Positions 1-7,367 are shown, counted from the stretch's first letter. The stretch: 7,897 nucleotides of DNA from Bacillota bacterium (GCA_029779375.1 JAKPAR010000221.1:1-7897), one strand, 5' to 3'. Notes: generated by a model not told the origin, from the sequence alone. Program-made: numbers and translations.

Positions 1-2
1 GA

Positions 3-65
3 GCCATCAAGGATAAAAAGGCAAATGGTACTTCCCAAATTTATGCTAAAAATTATATTTGGTAA
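3..65 (+). CDS. possible C-terminal tail of an unidentified upstream gene (partial)
   Basis: Reading from base 3 gives about 20 open codons ending in TAA at 63-65, with a peptide ending NYIW. Its codons look ordinary for this genome. The frame starting at base 1 is also open, to a TAG at 79-81, but it uses rarer codons and gives a basic, nondescript peptide, so I prefer the base-3 frame. Too little is present to identify a family. The remaining bases up to the next gene contain only that gene's ribosome binding site and no clear promoter or terminator. Confidence 0.3.
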   Translation, partial: AIKDKKANGTSQIYAKNYIW

Positions 66-100
66 AAATGTAGTGGAATAGTTGAAAGAGAGGAAAGCGT

Positions 101-955
101 ATGGAAACAGATAAAAGATGGTATAAAGAAATTATTTCTTATATAGGAATTGCTTTAGGAGTTTTTTTAATGGCTGTTTCACTAAACTTTTTTTTAGAAC
201 CCAATACCATTGCTCCAGGTGGAGTGACAGGTCTTGCTATCGTAATAAAAAAAGGTACTGGAATACCAGTATATATTACAAACTTGATCATAAATATCCC
301 CCTATTTATTATAGGAGTTAAAACTTTGGGGAAGGCTTTTGGTGTAAAGACTCTTTTTGCAACTTTGACACTTTCATTTTTCTTTAAGATTGTTCCCTAT
401 GAAGTAGTCACAAAAGATTTGCTATTATCTGCTGTATTTGGTGGAGTACTTATGGGTATAGGATTAGGAATAGTATTTAAATCTGGTGGAACTACAGGAG
501 GAACAGATTTAGCTGGAGCAATACTAAACAAGGCTATTCCCAAATTTAGCATTGCTACATTTATGATGATGATAGACGTATGTGTCGTAGCAATTGCAGG
601 TATTGTTGACAAGAGTGTAGAAACTTCTCTCTATTCAATCATAGCCCTATATGTGTCTATGAGAATAGTAGATTTACTTCTTGAAGGGGCAGGTTATGTA
701 AAAGCCTTTTTAATAATCACAGAGAAACCAGAAGAAATAAGCAAGGTGCTTATGAAGGATTTAGACAGAGGAGTTACAATGTTTAAGGGAAAAGGCATGT
801 ATACAAAAGAAGAAAAAGATGTACTTCTTTGTGTTGTAAATAGATCACAATTTACAAAAGTAAAAGATATAGTCACTAGAGTAGATGAAAATGCTTTTGT
901 CATGGTGACTGAAATGTATGAAGTAATAGGTGAAGGCTTTAAAGAAGTAAAATAA
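101..955 (+). CDS. YitT family membrane protein with C-terminal DUF2179 domain
   Basis: This is an integral membrane protein of the YitT family, whose transport or signalling role is not established. The 284 residues have the usual family layout. Hydrophobic segments fall at about 12-31, 57-73, 82-98, 108-126, 150-169 and 176-193, followed by a soluble DUF2179-type domain at about 203-275. Typical motifs are visible: EPNTIAPGGVTGLA at 33-46, SGGTTGGTD at 128-136, and the RGVTMFKGKGMYT stretch at 223-235 that opens the DUF2179 core. A GAGAGG site at 88-93 lies seven bases before the ATG and supports this start. The gene ends 15 bases before the transketolase pair with no terminator between, so it is probably co-transcribed with it. 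Family assignment is confident; the substrate is unknown. Confidence 0.93.
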   Translation: METDKRWYKEIISYIGIALGVFLMAVSLNFFLEPNTIAPGGVTGLAIVIKKGTGIPVYITNLIINIPLFIIGVKTLGKAFGVKTLFATLTLSFFFKIVPYEVVTKDLLLSAVFGGVLMGIGLGIVFKSGGTTGGTDLAGAILNKAIPKFSIATFMMMIDVCVVAIAGIVDKSVETSLYSIIALYVSMRIVDLLLEGAGYVKAFLIITEKPEEISKVLMKDLDRGVTMFKGKGMYTKEEKDVLLCVVNRSQFTKVKDIVTRVDENAFVMVTEMYEVIGEGFKEVK

Positions 956-970
956 GGTAGGAGGGATAGA

Positions 971-1798
971 ATGAAAAATTATGAAGAATTAAAGTCCATT
1001 GCAAGTATTTTGAGAATTGACATAATTAAGATGCTTGAAAAGTCTCAATCAGGACATCCAGGAGGTTCCCTTTCCGCTTGTGAAATATTGACTGCTCTTT
1101 ATTTTAAAGAGATGAATATTGATCCTAAAAACCCACATTGGGAAGATAGAGACAGATTTGTATTGTCAAAAGGTCATGCTGCTCCAGTACTTTATGCAGC
1201 ATTAGCAGAAAGAGGATATTTTCCAAAAGAAGAATTGAACAGTCTTAGAAAGATAAATTCAATGCTTCAAGGACATCCAGATATGAAAGGAACTCCGGGA
1301 GTAGATATGACTACAGGTTCATTGGGGCAAGGTCTTTCAGCAGCTAGTGGTATGGCATTGGCAGGCAAAATTGATAAAAAAGACTACAGAGTATATGCTC
1401 TAGTAGGAGATGGGGAAGTACAAGAAGGTATCATATGGGAGGCAGCTATGTCTGCAGCTCACTACAAGCTAGATAATTTAACAGTACTCATGGATCACAA
1501 TGGTCTACAAATTGATGGGAAAAATGAAGACGTAATGAATATTGAGCCTATAGATGAAAAGTTCAAATCCTTTGGATGGCATGTGATAAAAATAGATGGA
1601 CACAATTTTGAAGAGATATTTGCTGCATTGGAAGAAGCTAAAAACACCAAAGGTAAACCTACTATGATAATAGCTAGTACAGTTAAAGGAAAAGGAGTTT
1701 CCTTTATGGAAAATCAAGCAGGATGGCATGGAAAAGCTCCAAGCAGTGAACAAGCACAACAAGCACTTGAAGAATTGGGAGGTGTAGAGAATGACTAA
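971..1798 (+). CDS. transketolase, N-terminal (thiamine-diphosphate-binding) subunit
   Basis: This is the N-terminal half of a split transketolase, a cytoplasmic pentose-phosphate enzyme that moves two-carbon ketol units between sugar phosphates using thiamine diphosphate and a divalent metal. The 275 residues carry the family landmarks: [12 protein letters not shown] at 27-38, KGHA with His69, GHPD at 101-104, [14 protein letters not shown] at 114-127, and the diphosphate/metal motif opening with GDGE at 147-150 and closing with DHNG at 175-178. AGGAGGG at 959-965, five bases before the ATG, fixes the start. The last codons overlap the next gene by 8 bases, which suggests translational coupling and equal amounts of the two subunits. 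Split transketolases are common in Firmicutes. Close relatives act on other sugars (for example apulose phosphate), so general pentose-phosphate duty is inferred rather than shown. Confidence 0.96.
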   Translation: MKNYEELKSIASILRIDIIKMLEKSQSGHPGGSLSACEILTALYFKEMNIDPKNPHWEDRDRFVLSKGHAAPVLYAALAERGYFPKEELNSLRKINSMLQGHPDMKGTPGVDMTTGSLGQGLSAASGMALAGKIDKKDYRVYALVGDGEVQEGIIWEAAMSAAHYKLDNLTVLMDHNGLQIDGKNEDVMNIEPIDEKFKSFGWHVIKIDGHNFEEIFAALEEAKNTKGKPTMIIASTVKGKGVSFMENQAGWHGKAPSSEQAQQALEELGGVEND

Positions 1799-2720
1799 TT
1801 CTATGGCTACAAGAGAGGCATATGGAGAAGCACTAAAAAAACTAGGAAGCATAAATAAAGATGTAGTAGTACTAGATGCAGACCTTTCAGGTTCTACAAA
1901 AACTGCTGTGTTTAAAAGTGAATATCCTGATAGATTTTTCAATGTAGGTATAGCAGAACAAAATCTTATGGGTACAGCAGCAGGATTAGCTACAGCAGGT
2001 AAAATTCCTTTTGCCAGTACTTTTGCTGTATTTGCCACTGGAAGAGCTTTTGAAATAATTAGGAATTCTATATGCTATCCAAAATTAAATGTAAAAGTTG
2101 CTGCAACTCACGCAGGACTCACAGTAGGAGAAGATGGAGCAACCCATCAATCTATTGAAGATATAAGTCTTATGAGATCCCTTCCAAACATGGTAGTTTT
2201 AAATCCAGCAGATGGAGTAGAAGCAGAAAAGTGTATAATGAAAGCTGCTGAATACAAAGGGCCAGTATATATAAGACTTGGAAGAAGTAAAGTACCTACA
2301 ATATTTGATGAAAATTATAATTTTGAAATAGGAAAAGGTGTACTATTAAAAGATGGTTCTGATGCAACCATCATAGCTACAGGAATTATGGTTTCAAAAG
2401 CATTGGAAGCAAGTAAAATGCTAGAAAAAGAAGGCAAATCCATAAGAGTTATAAACATGTCAACTATAAAACCAATAGACAGTGATATCATCATCAAAGC
2501 AGCTAAAGAAACAAAGAAAATAATCACAGTAGAAGAACATAGTATCATTGGAGGATTGGGTAGTGCTGTAGCAGAAGTACTTTCAGAAAACTATCCAGTA
2601 CCACTAAAGAGAATAGGAATCAATGATACCTTTGGTGAATCAGGAACAGCAGATGATGTACTCGAAAAATATGGCTTAACAGTAGAAAACATCATAAAAA
2701 CAACCAAAGATTTCATATAG
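1791..2720 (+). CDS. transketolase, C-terminal (pyrimidine-binding) subunit
   Basis: This is the partner of the preceding subunit. It supplies the pyrimidine-binding domain (about 5-165) and the C-terminal domain (about 180-305); the active site forms between the two subunits. The 309 residues show NVGIAEQN at 51-58, whose Glu56 is the expected cofactor-activating acid, and [12 protein letters not shown] at 113-124 with the phosphate-site His119. GRAFEIIR at 84-91 and [16 protein letters not shown] at 247-262 are also characteristic. The start overlaps the upstream gene by 8 bases and follows GGGAGG at 1777-1782. An in-frame ATG at 1803 is an alternative. The TAG stop at 2718-2720 lies inside the left arm of a palindromic repeat. 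A strong terminator 60 bases downstream closes the transcription unit. Confidence 0.96.
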   Translation: MTNSMATREAYGEALKKLGSINKDVVVLDADLSGSTKTAVFKSEYPDRFFNVGIAEQNLMGTAAGLATAGKIPFASTFAVFATGRAFEIIRNSICYPKLNVKVAATHAGLTVGEDGATHQSIEDISLMRSLPNMVVLNPADGVEAEKCIMKAAEYKGPVYIRLGRSKVPTIFDENYNFEIGKGVLLKDGSDATIIATGIMVSKALEASKMLEKEGKSIRVINMSTIKPIDSDIIIKAAKETKKIITVEEHSIIGGLGSAVAEVLSENYPVPLKRIGINDTFGESGTADDVLEKYGLTVENIIKTTKDFI

Positions 2721-2760
2721 TGGCAAGGGGACGTTTTGTTTGCCACCCTTTTGCCACTAT
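2717..2760. repeat. REP-like palindromic repeat, copy 1, overlapping the transketolase stop codon
   Basis: A 32-base block at 2720-2751 recurs without mismatch at 3982-4013. Two folds compete for the same left arm. In the long fold, ATAGTGGCAA (2717-2726) pairs with TTGCCACTAT (2751-2760), and the stem can extend through 2730/2747 with two G-T pairs, to 14 bp in total. In the short fold, GTGGCAA (2720-2726) pairs with TTGCCAC (2740-2746) around a 13-base loop containing GGGGACG. The core resembles the GGGGACGGTT-type palindromes I recall scattered in many Firmicutes genomes, some linked to IS200-like (RAYT) transposases; that link is memory-based inference. Neither fold is followed by a T-tract, so it is not an intrinsic terminator itself. 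Confidence 0.85.
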
Positions 2761-2780
2761 GCCCGTTGTGGTAAGCGTAA

Positions 2781-2814
2781 AATACATCCAAATAATAATT
2801 TGGATGTATTTTTT
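2781..2814 (+). terminator. strong intrinsic terminator of the YitT-transketolase operon
   Basis: AATACATCCAAAT (2781-2793) and ATTTGGATGTATT (2798-2810) form a perfect 13-bp stem with a four-base AATA loop, followed by a run of Ts through 2814. A-rich bases just upstream (2779-2782) mirror the T-run, so it could also work in the opposite direction, although no minus-strand gene lies nearby to use it. The -10 promoter element of the next gene begins immediately after the T-run. Confidence 0.9.
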
Positions 2815-2815
2815 A

Positions 2816-2824
2816 TGCTATAAT
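2816..2824 (+). promoter_or_regulatory. extended -10 promoter for the M20 dipeptidase
   Basis: TGCTATAAT at 2816-2824 is a perfect extended -10 element (TGn followed by TATAAT). No good -35 hexamer stands 16-18 bases upstream; that position falls in the loop and 3' arm of the terminator (about 2796-2801), which is consistent with an extended -10 promoter not depending on a -35. Transcription would begin near 2831, giving a leader of about 26 bases. Confidence 0.7.
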
Positions 2825-2856
2825 ATAGGCAATAGATAAGAAAGCTGGGATGAATA

Positions 2857-3981
2857 GTGGAGAAAATTTTAAACGATAAAATTGAAGAATATAAAGAAGA
2901 ATTGTTGAAATCCATTGTAGAAGTTGTCAATGTGCCTAGTGTCAAGGGAGAAGCAAAGGATACTGCTCCTTTTGGGCAAGGTCCCAAAGATGCATTGATA
3001 AAAGGATTAGAAATAGCTGAAAGACTAGGATTTAAAACGAAAAACTTAGATAATTATATTGGATATGCCCAATATGGCGAAGGTGAAGACTATATAGGAA
3101 TTTTAGGGCACTTAGATGTAGTTCCTGTAGGAGAAGGTTGGATTTTTCCACCTTTTAGTGGACATATTGAAAATGGGAAAATGTATGGTAGGGGTGTATT
3201 GGACAACAAAGGTCCGATTATATCGGCACTTTATGGATTATATGCTATCAAGGAAGCTAAACTTAAATTAAGTAAACCAGTTAGAATCATATTTGGTACC
3301 GATGAAGAAAGTGGATTCAATGATATCCCATACTATTTAGAAAAGGAAAAGCCTCCTATAATGGGATTTACTCCTGACTGTCAATATCCAGTTGTCTATG
3401 GAGAAAGAGGAAGAGCAAATATTCAATTTCAAATAGAGTACAATGATGAAAATTATGAAAAAGCTTTTAAGGAATTCTCCGATTTTTTAAATACATACAT
3501 TCTTTCTAGCAAGAAAAATGGCGATAGATTGGGTATTGATTTTGGTGATGAAGAATTTGGAACTATGGAGATGAGAAATTATGATATTGGAATAGAAAAG
3601 TCAAAATTTGTATTCAATATTAGTCTAAGCTATCCAGCCATTGTTGGTATTGATGAAATATTAGAAAAGATACAATCAAAGTTAAGTGAAAATATAAAAA
3701 TGAAATTGCTATTAAACTATAATCCAGTTAAATTTGAGAAAGACTCATTTTTAGTCAAATCTTTGCAAAAAGCATATGAAGAAGTTGCAAATTTAGATGG
3801 CACACCTATTACTACAAGAGGAGGCACATATGCCAAGATAATGCCTAATATTGTACCATTCGGACCTTCTTTTCCAGGGCAGGATGGAATATCTCACAAT
3901 CCAAATGAATATATGGACATAAGCGATATTGTTCTAAATGCAAAGATATTTGCCCAAGCAATATATAATTTAGCAAAATAG
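2857..3981 (+). CDS. M20 family metallopeptidase, PepV/Sapep dipeptidase-like, with shortened lid
   Basis: This is a predicted cytoplasmic two-metal dipeptidase of the PepV/Sapep branch of family M20, which cleaves dipeptides. Expected metal and catalytic residues are in place: GHLDVVP with His85 and Asp87, GRGVLDNKGP with Asp116, DEESG with Glu150 and Glu151, TPD with Asp174, and SHNPNEY with His347. GGTYA at 322-326 is also typical. At 374 residues it is roughly 90 shorter than the 460-470 usual for PepV, and the loss maps to the lid domain after about residue 195. The segment that normally carries the substrate-contacting lid histidine (GxSAHGSxPxxGxNA-like) is not visible. Translation starts at GTG with only a weak GGGA site (2847-2850); the ATG at 2850 opens just a 9-codon frame. 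It has its own promoter. Activity is uncertain because of the missing lid block. Confidence 0.9.
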   Translation: MEKILNDKIEEYKEELLKSIVEVVNVPSVKGEAKDTAPFGQGPKDALIKGLEIAERLGFKTKNLDNYIGYAQYGEGEDYIGILGHLDVVPVGEGWIFPPFSGHIENGKMYGRGVLDNKGPIISALYGLYAIKEAKLKLSKPVRIIFGTDEESGFNDIPYYLEKEKPPIMGFTPDCQYPVVYGERGRANIQFQIEYNDENYEKAFKEFSDFLNTYILSSKKNGDRLGIDFGDEEFGTMEMRNYDIGIEKSKFVFNISLSYPAIVGIDEILEKIQSKLSENIKMKLLLNYNPVKFEKDSFLVKSLQKAYEEVANLDGTPITTRGGTYAKIMPNIVPFGPSFPGQDGISHNPNEYMDISDIVLNAKIFAQAIYNLAK

Positions 3982-4020
3982 GTGGCAAGGGGACGTTTTG
4001 TTTGCCACCCTTTGCCATTA
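3981..4020. repeat. REP-like palindromic repeat, copy 2, on the M20 dipeptidase stop codon
   Basis: This is the second copy of the repeat at 2717-2760. Bases 3982-4013 are identical to 2720-2751; the right end differs by one missing T and one C-to-T change. The short fold is stronger here: GGTGGCAA (3981-3988) pairs with TTGCCACC (4002-4009), 8 bp. The long fold pairs 3981-3992 with 4008-4019 using three G-T pairs. It begins at the last base of the TAG stop (3979-3981). No T-run follows, and no other terminator separates the peptidase from the ATPase gene, so some read-through is likely. Confidence 0.85.
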
Positions 4021-4037
4021 TTTACAAAATGTTAAAT

Positions 4038-4044
4038 GAGGAAG
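4038..4044 (+). promoter_or_regulatory. ribosome binding site deciding the ATPase start
   Basis: GAGGAAG lies six bases before the ATG at 4051. It is inside or directly against the earlier in-frame ATGs at 4036 and 4045, which have no usable site upstream. The likely start is therefore 4051, giving an N-terminus of MIYLNAF. Confidence 0.65.
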
Positions 4045-4050
4045 ATGACA

Positions 4051-4905
4051 ATGATTTATTTAAATGCTTTTACATTTCCTAATAGGGATAGGGAATTTGA
4101 TTTTTTCATTAGTGTAAAAAGAACGTGCTATGATTCGTTCTATCCATTCAATGTATTGTCAAGACATGGTTTTGAAAGAATTGATTTTGAGCCAGTGACG
4201 ATTTTATATGGGGGAAATGGTTCGGGAAAATCAACAGCATTAAATGTCATAGCAGAAAAAACAGGAATAAATCGTGACTCCATCTACAATAAATCCAATT
4301 TCTATATAAACTATGTCGATATGTGCGATATGGAGCTTAGAGATGACATAACTGAAAATAGCAGAATTATCACTAGTGATGATGTATTTGATTATATGCT
4401 TAATATTAGGAATCTCAATGAAGGAATTGACCAAAAACGTGAAAAGCTTTTTGAAGAATATTTGGATGCGAAATATTCTGACTTCCAAATGAGTTCTATA
4501 AAAGATTATGAGGAACTTAGAAAAATAACTACTGCAAGAAGTAAAACTCAGTCACGTTTTGTGAGAAATGAATTGATGGATAATGTACGAGAATATTCAA
4601 ATGGTGAGAGTGCATTCTTGTATTTCACAGAAAAAATCGAAGAAAATGGGCTTTATTTGTTGGATGAGCCTGAAAACAGTCTTTCTCCAAAACGTCAAAT
4701 GGAATTGATGAAATTCATTGAGGACTCAGCAAGGTTCTTTGGCTGCCAGTTCATCATATCAACACATTCCCCATTTTTGCTCTCCATGCATGGAGCAAAA
4801 ATATATGATCTTGATGCAAATCCAGTTGATGTGAAAAAGTGGACAGAATTGGAGAATGTGAGAACATACTATGAATTTTTCAAAAGACATGCAGAAGAGT
4901 TTTAA
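4051..4905 (+). CDS. small ABC/RecF-type AAA family ATPase (AAA_21/AAA_23-like)
   Basis: This is a stand-alone ATPase of the ABC/SMC/RecF class, 284 residues from the chosen start. Motifs appear in order: Walker A GGNGSGKST at 54-62, an ABC signature-like YSNGES at 182-187, Walker B LYLLDEPE at 201-208, and the switch histidine in STHSP at 237-241. The insert between Walker A and the signature (about 65-180) is mostly charged and helical-looking but too short for a Rad50-like coiled coil. No nuclease, TOPRIM or membrane segment is visible, so any effector must be a separate protein. Such ATPases occur in defence and repair systems but also alone in many Firmicutes. CGN arginine codons (four CGT, one CGA) appear here, while none is seen in the peptidase upstream, which hints at a different history. 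It is followed after 89 bases by the helicase; a functional partnership is only inferred. Confidence 0.88.
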   Translation: MIYLNAFTFPNRDREFDFFISVKRTCYDSFYPFNVLSRHGFERIDFEPVTILYGGNGSGKSTALNVIAEKTGINRDSIYNKSNFYINYVDMCDMELRDDITENSRIITSDDVFDYMLNIRNLNEGIDQKREKLFEEYLDAKYSDFQMSSIKDYEELRKITTARSKTQSRFVRNELMDNVREYSNGESAFLYFTEKIEENGLYLLDEPENSLSPKRQMELMKFIEDSARFFGCQFIISTHSPFLLSMHGAKIYDLDANPVDVKKWTELENVRTYYEFFKRHAEEF

Positions 4906-4934
4906 GCAAAATATTTAAGGAAATGAGAAGGAAA

Positions 4935-4962
4935 TTGCAGACAAGTATAGAAGTTATATCAT
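4935..4962 (+). promoter_or_regulatory. weak candidate promoter for the helicase operon
   Basis: TTGCAG (4935-4940) and TATCAT (4957-4962) are separated by 16 bases. The -10 matches consensus at five of six positions, but the -35 is poor. It would start transcription near 4969, before the ribosome site at 4981. In an AT-rich gap such matches arise by chance, so this is tentative. Confidence 0.25.
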
Positions 4963-4980
4963 GTTTGCTATTTATGAAAA

Positions 4981-4986
4981 AAGGTG
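4981..4986 (+). promoter_or_regulatory. ribosome binding site deciding the helicase start
   Basis: AAGGTG stands eight bases before the ATG at 4995. The frame is open back to an ATG at 4923, but that codon has only AAGG two bases away, which is too close. The intervening 24 codons give an unremarkable peptide, while the typical domain begins just after 4995. Confidence 0.65.
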
Positions 4987-4994
4987 AAAAGATT

Positions 4995-7367
4995 ATGAAT
5001 GCAATTACTGGACGAAAGAACAATTTATATGAAAGATTAAAATTTGATATAAATGATGCTGTTGAAATGAAATTTATAGTATCATTTTTAATGGAATCTG
5101 GTATTAAACTGATTGCAGATGATTTAGAGGCAGCCATTTTAAATGGAGCTAAATTAAAAATAATCACTGGAACATATTTAAATATTACTGAGCCATCTTG
5201 TATTTACTATTTAAAAGATAGATTAGGAGATAAAGTTGATATAAGATTTTTCAATATACCACAATTATCCTTTCATCCAAAAACTTATATAATAAATAAA
5301 AAAAGTGAAAGTGTATTGTATATTGGTTCATCCAATATGTCACGTTCTGCTTTGATTGAAGGGGTAGAATGGAACTATAGATTGGATAAAAAATTATCTC
5401 CAGAGGATTTTCAAGGATTTGAAGATGAATTTGATTATATATATGAAAATCAGTCAGATGAGGTAACAGATGAAAAGTTGAGACAATATGCATCTATATG
5501 GGTAAAGCCAAGAATAATAAAACAAATAGAAGAAACTCAAAAAATAGAGGTACCCAAGAAAATTGAACCTTTTGGTCATCAGATAGAGGCACTTTATGAA
5601 CTGAAAAAAGCCAGGGAAGAAGGAATAGATAAAGGCATGGTAGTTGCTGCTACTGGGACAGGAAAAACTTATTTATCAGCTTTTGATTCTTTAAATTTTG
5701 AAAAAGTACTGTTTATAGCTCATAGAAAGGAAATTTTGGAACAGGCATATGATTCTTTCAACAATGTGAGACCAAATTCTGATATGAGTTTTTTTATGGG
5801 AGATAAAAAGGACACCAAAGGAGATGTAATCTTTGCAAGTGTTCAAACTCTTGGAAAAGATGAGTACCTGTGTGAAGAATATTTTTCTGAAGATTATTTT
5901 GATTATATAATAGTTGATGAATTTCATCATGCTGCTGCAGCTACATATACTAGAATAATAAATTATTTTAAACCTAAATTTTTATTGGGATTGACTGCTA
6001 CACCATATAGGATGGACAACAAGGATATATTTGAAATTTGCAATGACAATATTATTTATGAAATCAATCTAAAGGACGCAATAAATAGGGATATTTTAGT
6101 GCCATTTAAGTATTATGGAGTATATGATGATACGAATTATGATGAGATAGAATACAAAAATGGAAAGTACAATATAGAGCAACTGGAAAAATTGCTGTCT
6201 ACTGAAAAAAGGGCTGATTTAATTCTTTCAAACTATCTAAAATTTGCAGGAAAGCGAACTATAGGGTTTTGCACTTCCATAGTTCATACTGAATATATGG
6301 CAGAGTACTTTTCTCAAAATGGAATTAAATCTGTGGCAGTTCACAGCTCAAATAGTAGTTCTAAATATTTCATGGATAGAGATGAGGCAATAGAGAAACT
6401 TGAAAGAGGAGAAATTCAAGTTATATTTGCAGTAGATATATTTAATGAAGGAGTAGATATTCCATCTTTAGATACAGTATTGTTTTTAAGGCCAACGGAA
6501 TCTTATGTGGTGTTTTTGCAGCAATTGGGAAGAGGATTGAGAAAGTTTGAAGATAAGGATTATCTTGTTGTGATTGACTTTATTGGCAATTATAAAAAGG
6601 CTCATTATATTCCTAAACTTTTGGCAGGAGAAAATCCTTTATATATAAAGGAAACTTCACCAAAATACATGTGCAATATTGATTTGCCAGAGGACCGTAC
6701 AACTAATTTTGATTTAAAATTGATGGATTTATTTGAGGAAATGAGAAAAAGAGATCCTCTAAAAAAGAGGATGAGAGAAGAATATTTTAGATTGAAAGAA
6801 AGCTTAGAGAGAAGACCTGATAGAGTAGATATTTATCAGGGAATTGATATTCCCATGAGGGAATACTTAAAAAAAGGATATTTAAGGTTTTTGTATGAAA
6901 TAGATGAATTAAATGAAATTGAAAAGAAATGGATTGATACAGTTGGAGAAGAATTTCTTATAGAAATTGAGAAAACTGCCATGTCCAAATCATATAAAAT
7001 ACCTGTTTTGCTGTCATTTATAAAAGGTGATAAAATGGTTACAGAAGTTTCAATAGAAGAAGTAGGCAAGTCCTTTATGGATTATTATTCAAACGATAAA
7101 GTACATAGTAAAGATTTTAGAGATAAAAAACATAAAGATTGGAAACAGTGGAGTTTAGAAAGATATACAAAAGAAGCAGTACAAAATCCAATAAAGTTTT
7201 TATCAAGAAGCAAATTTTTTGCTCATGATGAAATCAACAATACATTTAGCATAACGGATGAGCTGAGTCCATTCATTGATGAAAATTTTATAAAACATTA
7301 TCTGGATATTTTAAAGTATAGAGAAATACAGTATTTTGCTAGAAGGTTCAAGGAGGAAGAAAAATGA
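4995..7367 (+). CDS. phospholipase D-like / superfamily II DEAD/DEAH helicase
   Basis: This 790-residue protein joins a PLD-family nuclease-like domain to a superfamily II helicase. The PLD part (about 20-150) has a single HxK motif, HPKTYIIN with His94 and Lys96, where Asn101 stands at the usual Asp position, then GSSN at 111-114; one motif per chain implies dimerisation if catalytic. Helicase motifs follow: Walker A ATGTGKT at 219-225, motif II DEFHH at 309-313, motif III TATP at 334-337, motif V DIFNEGVDIP at 481-490 and motif VI QQLGRGLR at 509-516. The C-terminal 230 residues include MSKSYKIPVLLSF (663-675) and NPIKFL (731-736), a segment I recall from PLD-helicases of Firmicutes. It is shorter than the DUF3427-bearing relatives. 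It overlaps the HIT gene by ATGA and probably acts on DNA or RNA in repair or defence; the specific role is unknown. Confidence 0.92.
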   Translation: MNAITGRKNNLYERLKFDINDAVEMKFIVSFLMESGIKLIADDLEAAILNGAKLKIITGTYLNITEPSCIYYLKDRLGDKVDIRFFNIPQLSFHPKTYIINKKSESVLYIGSSNMSRSALIEGVEWNYRLDKKLSPEDFQGFEDEFDYIYENQSDEVTDEKLRQYASIWVKPRIIKQIEETQKIEVPKKIEPFGHQIEALYELKKAREEGIDKGMVVAATGTGKTYLSAFDSLNFEKVLFIAHRKEILEQAYDSFNNVRPNSDMSFFMGDKKDTKGDVIFASVQTLGKDEYLCEEYFSEDYFDYIIVDEFHHAAAATYTRIINYFKPKFLLGLTATPYRMDNKDIFEICNDNIIYEINLKDAINRDILVPFKYYGVYDDTNYDEIEYKNGKYNIEQLEKLLSTEKRADLILSNYLKFAGKRTIGFCTSIVHTEYMAEYFSQNGIKSVAVHSSNSSSKYFMDRDEAIEKLERGEIQVIFAVDIFNEGVDIPSLDTVLFLRPTESYVVFLQQLGRGLRKFEDKDYLVVIDFIGNYKKAHYIPKLLAGENPLYIKETSPKYMCNIDLPEDRTTNFDLKLMDLFEEMRKRDPLKKRMREEYFRLKESLERRPDRVDIYQGIDIPMREYLKKGYLRFLYEIDELNEIEKKWIDTVGEEFLIEIEKTAMSKSYKIPVLLSFIKGDKMVTEVSIEEVGKSFMDYYSNDKVHSKDFRDKKHKDWKQWSLERYTKEAVQNPIKFLSRSKFFAHDEINNTFSITDELSPFIDENFIKHYLDILKYREIQYFARRFKEEEK

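Noticed and set aside
35..62. Inverted repeat CCAAAT / ATTTGG as a possible terminator before the YitT gene
   Set aside because: Only six paired bases around a 16-base loop, with no T-run after it; expected by chance in AT-rich DNA.
1505..2038. 177-residue minus-strand open frame across the transketolase junction
   Set aside because: It lies fully opposite two clear transketolase genes, has no recognisable domain, and its openness follows from the codon bias of the sense genes. The other minus-strand frames were set aside for the same reason.
2717..4020. The two repeats as part of a CRISPR array
   Set aside because: Only two copies, more than 1.2 kb apart with a gene between them, and no cas gene in the window.
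4051..4905. ATPase as PtuA of a Septu system or an OLD nuclease
   Set aside because: No HNH partner gene beside it and no TOPRIM domain in the chain; the general ABC-ATPase motifs alone do not identify either system.
4923..4994. N-terminal 24-codon extension of the helicase from the ATG at 4923
   Set aside because: The ribosome site is too close to that ATG, whereas AAGGTG is well placed for the ATG at 4995, and the extension adds no recognisable sequence.
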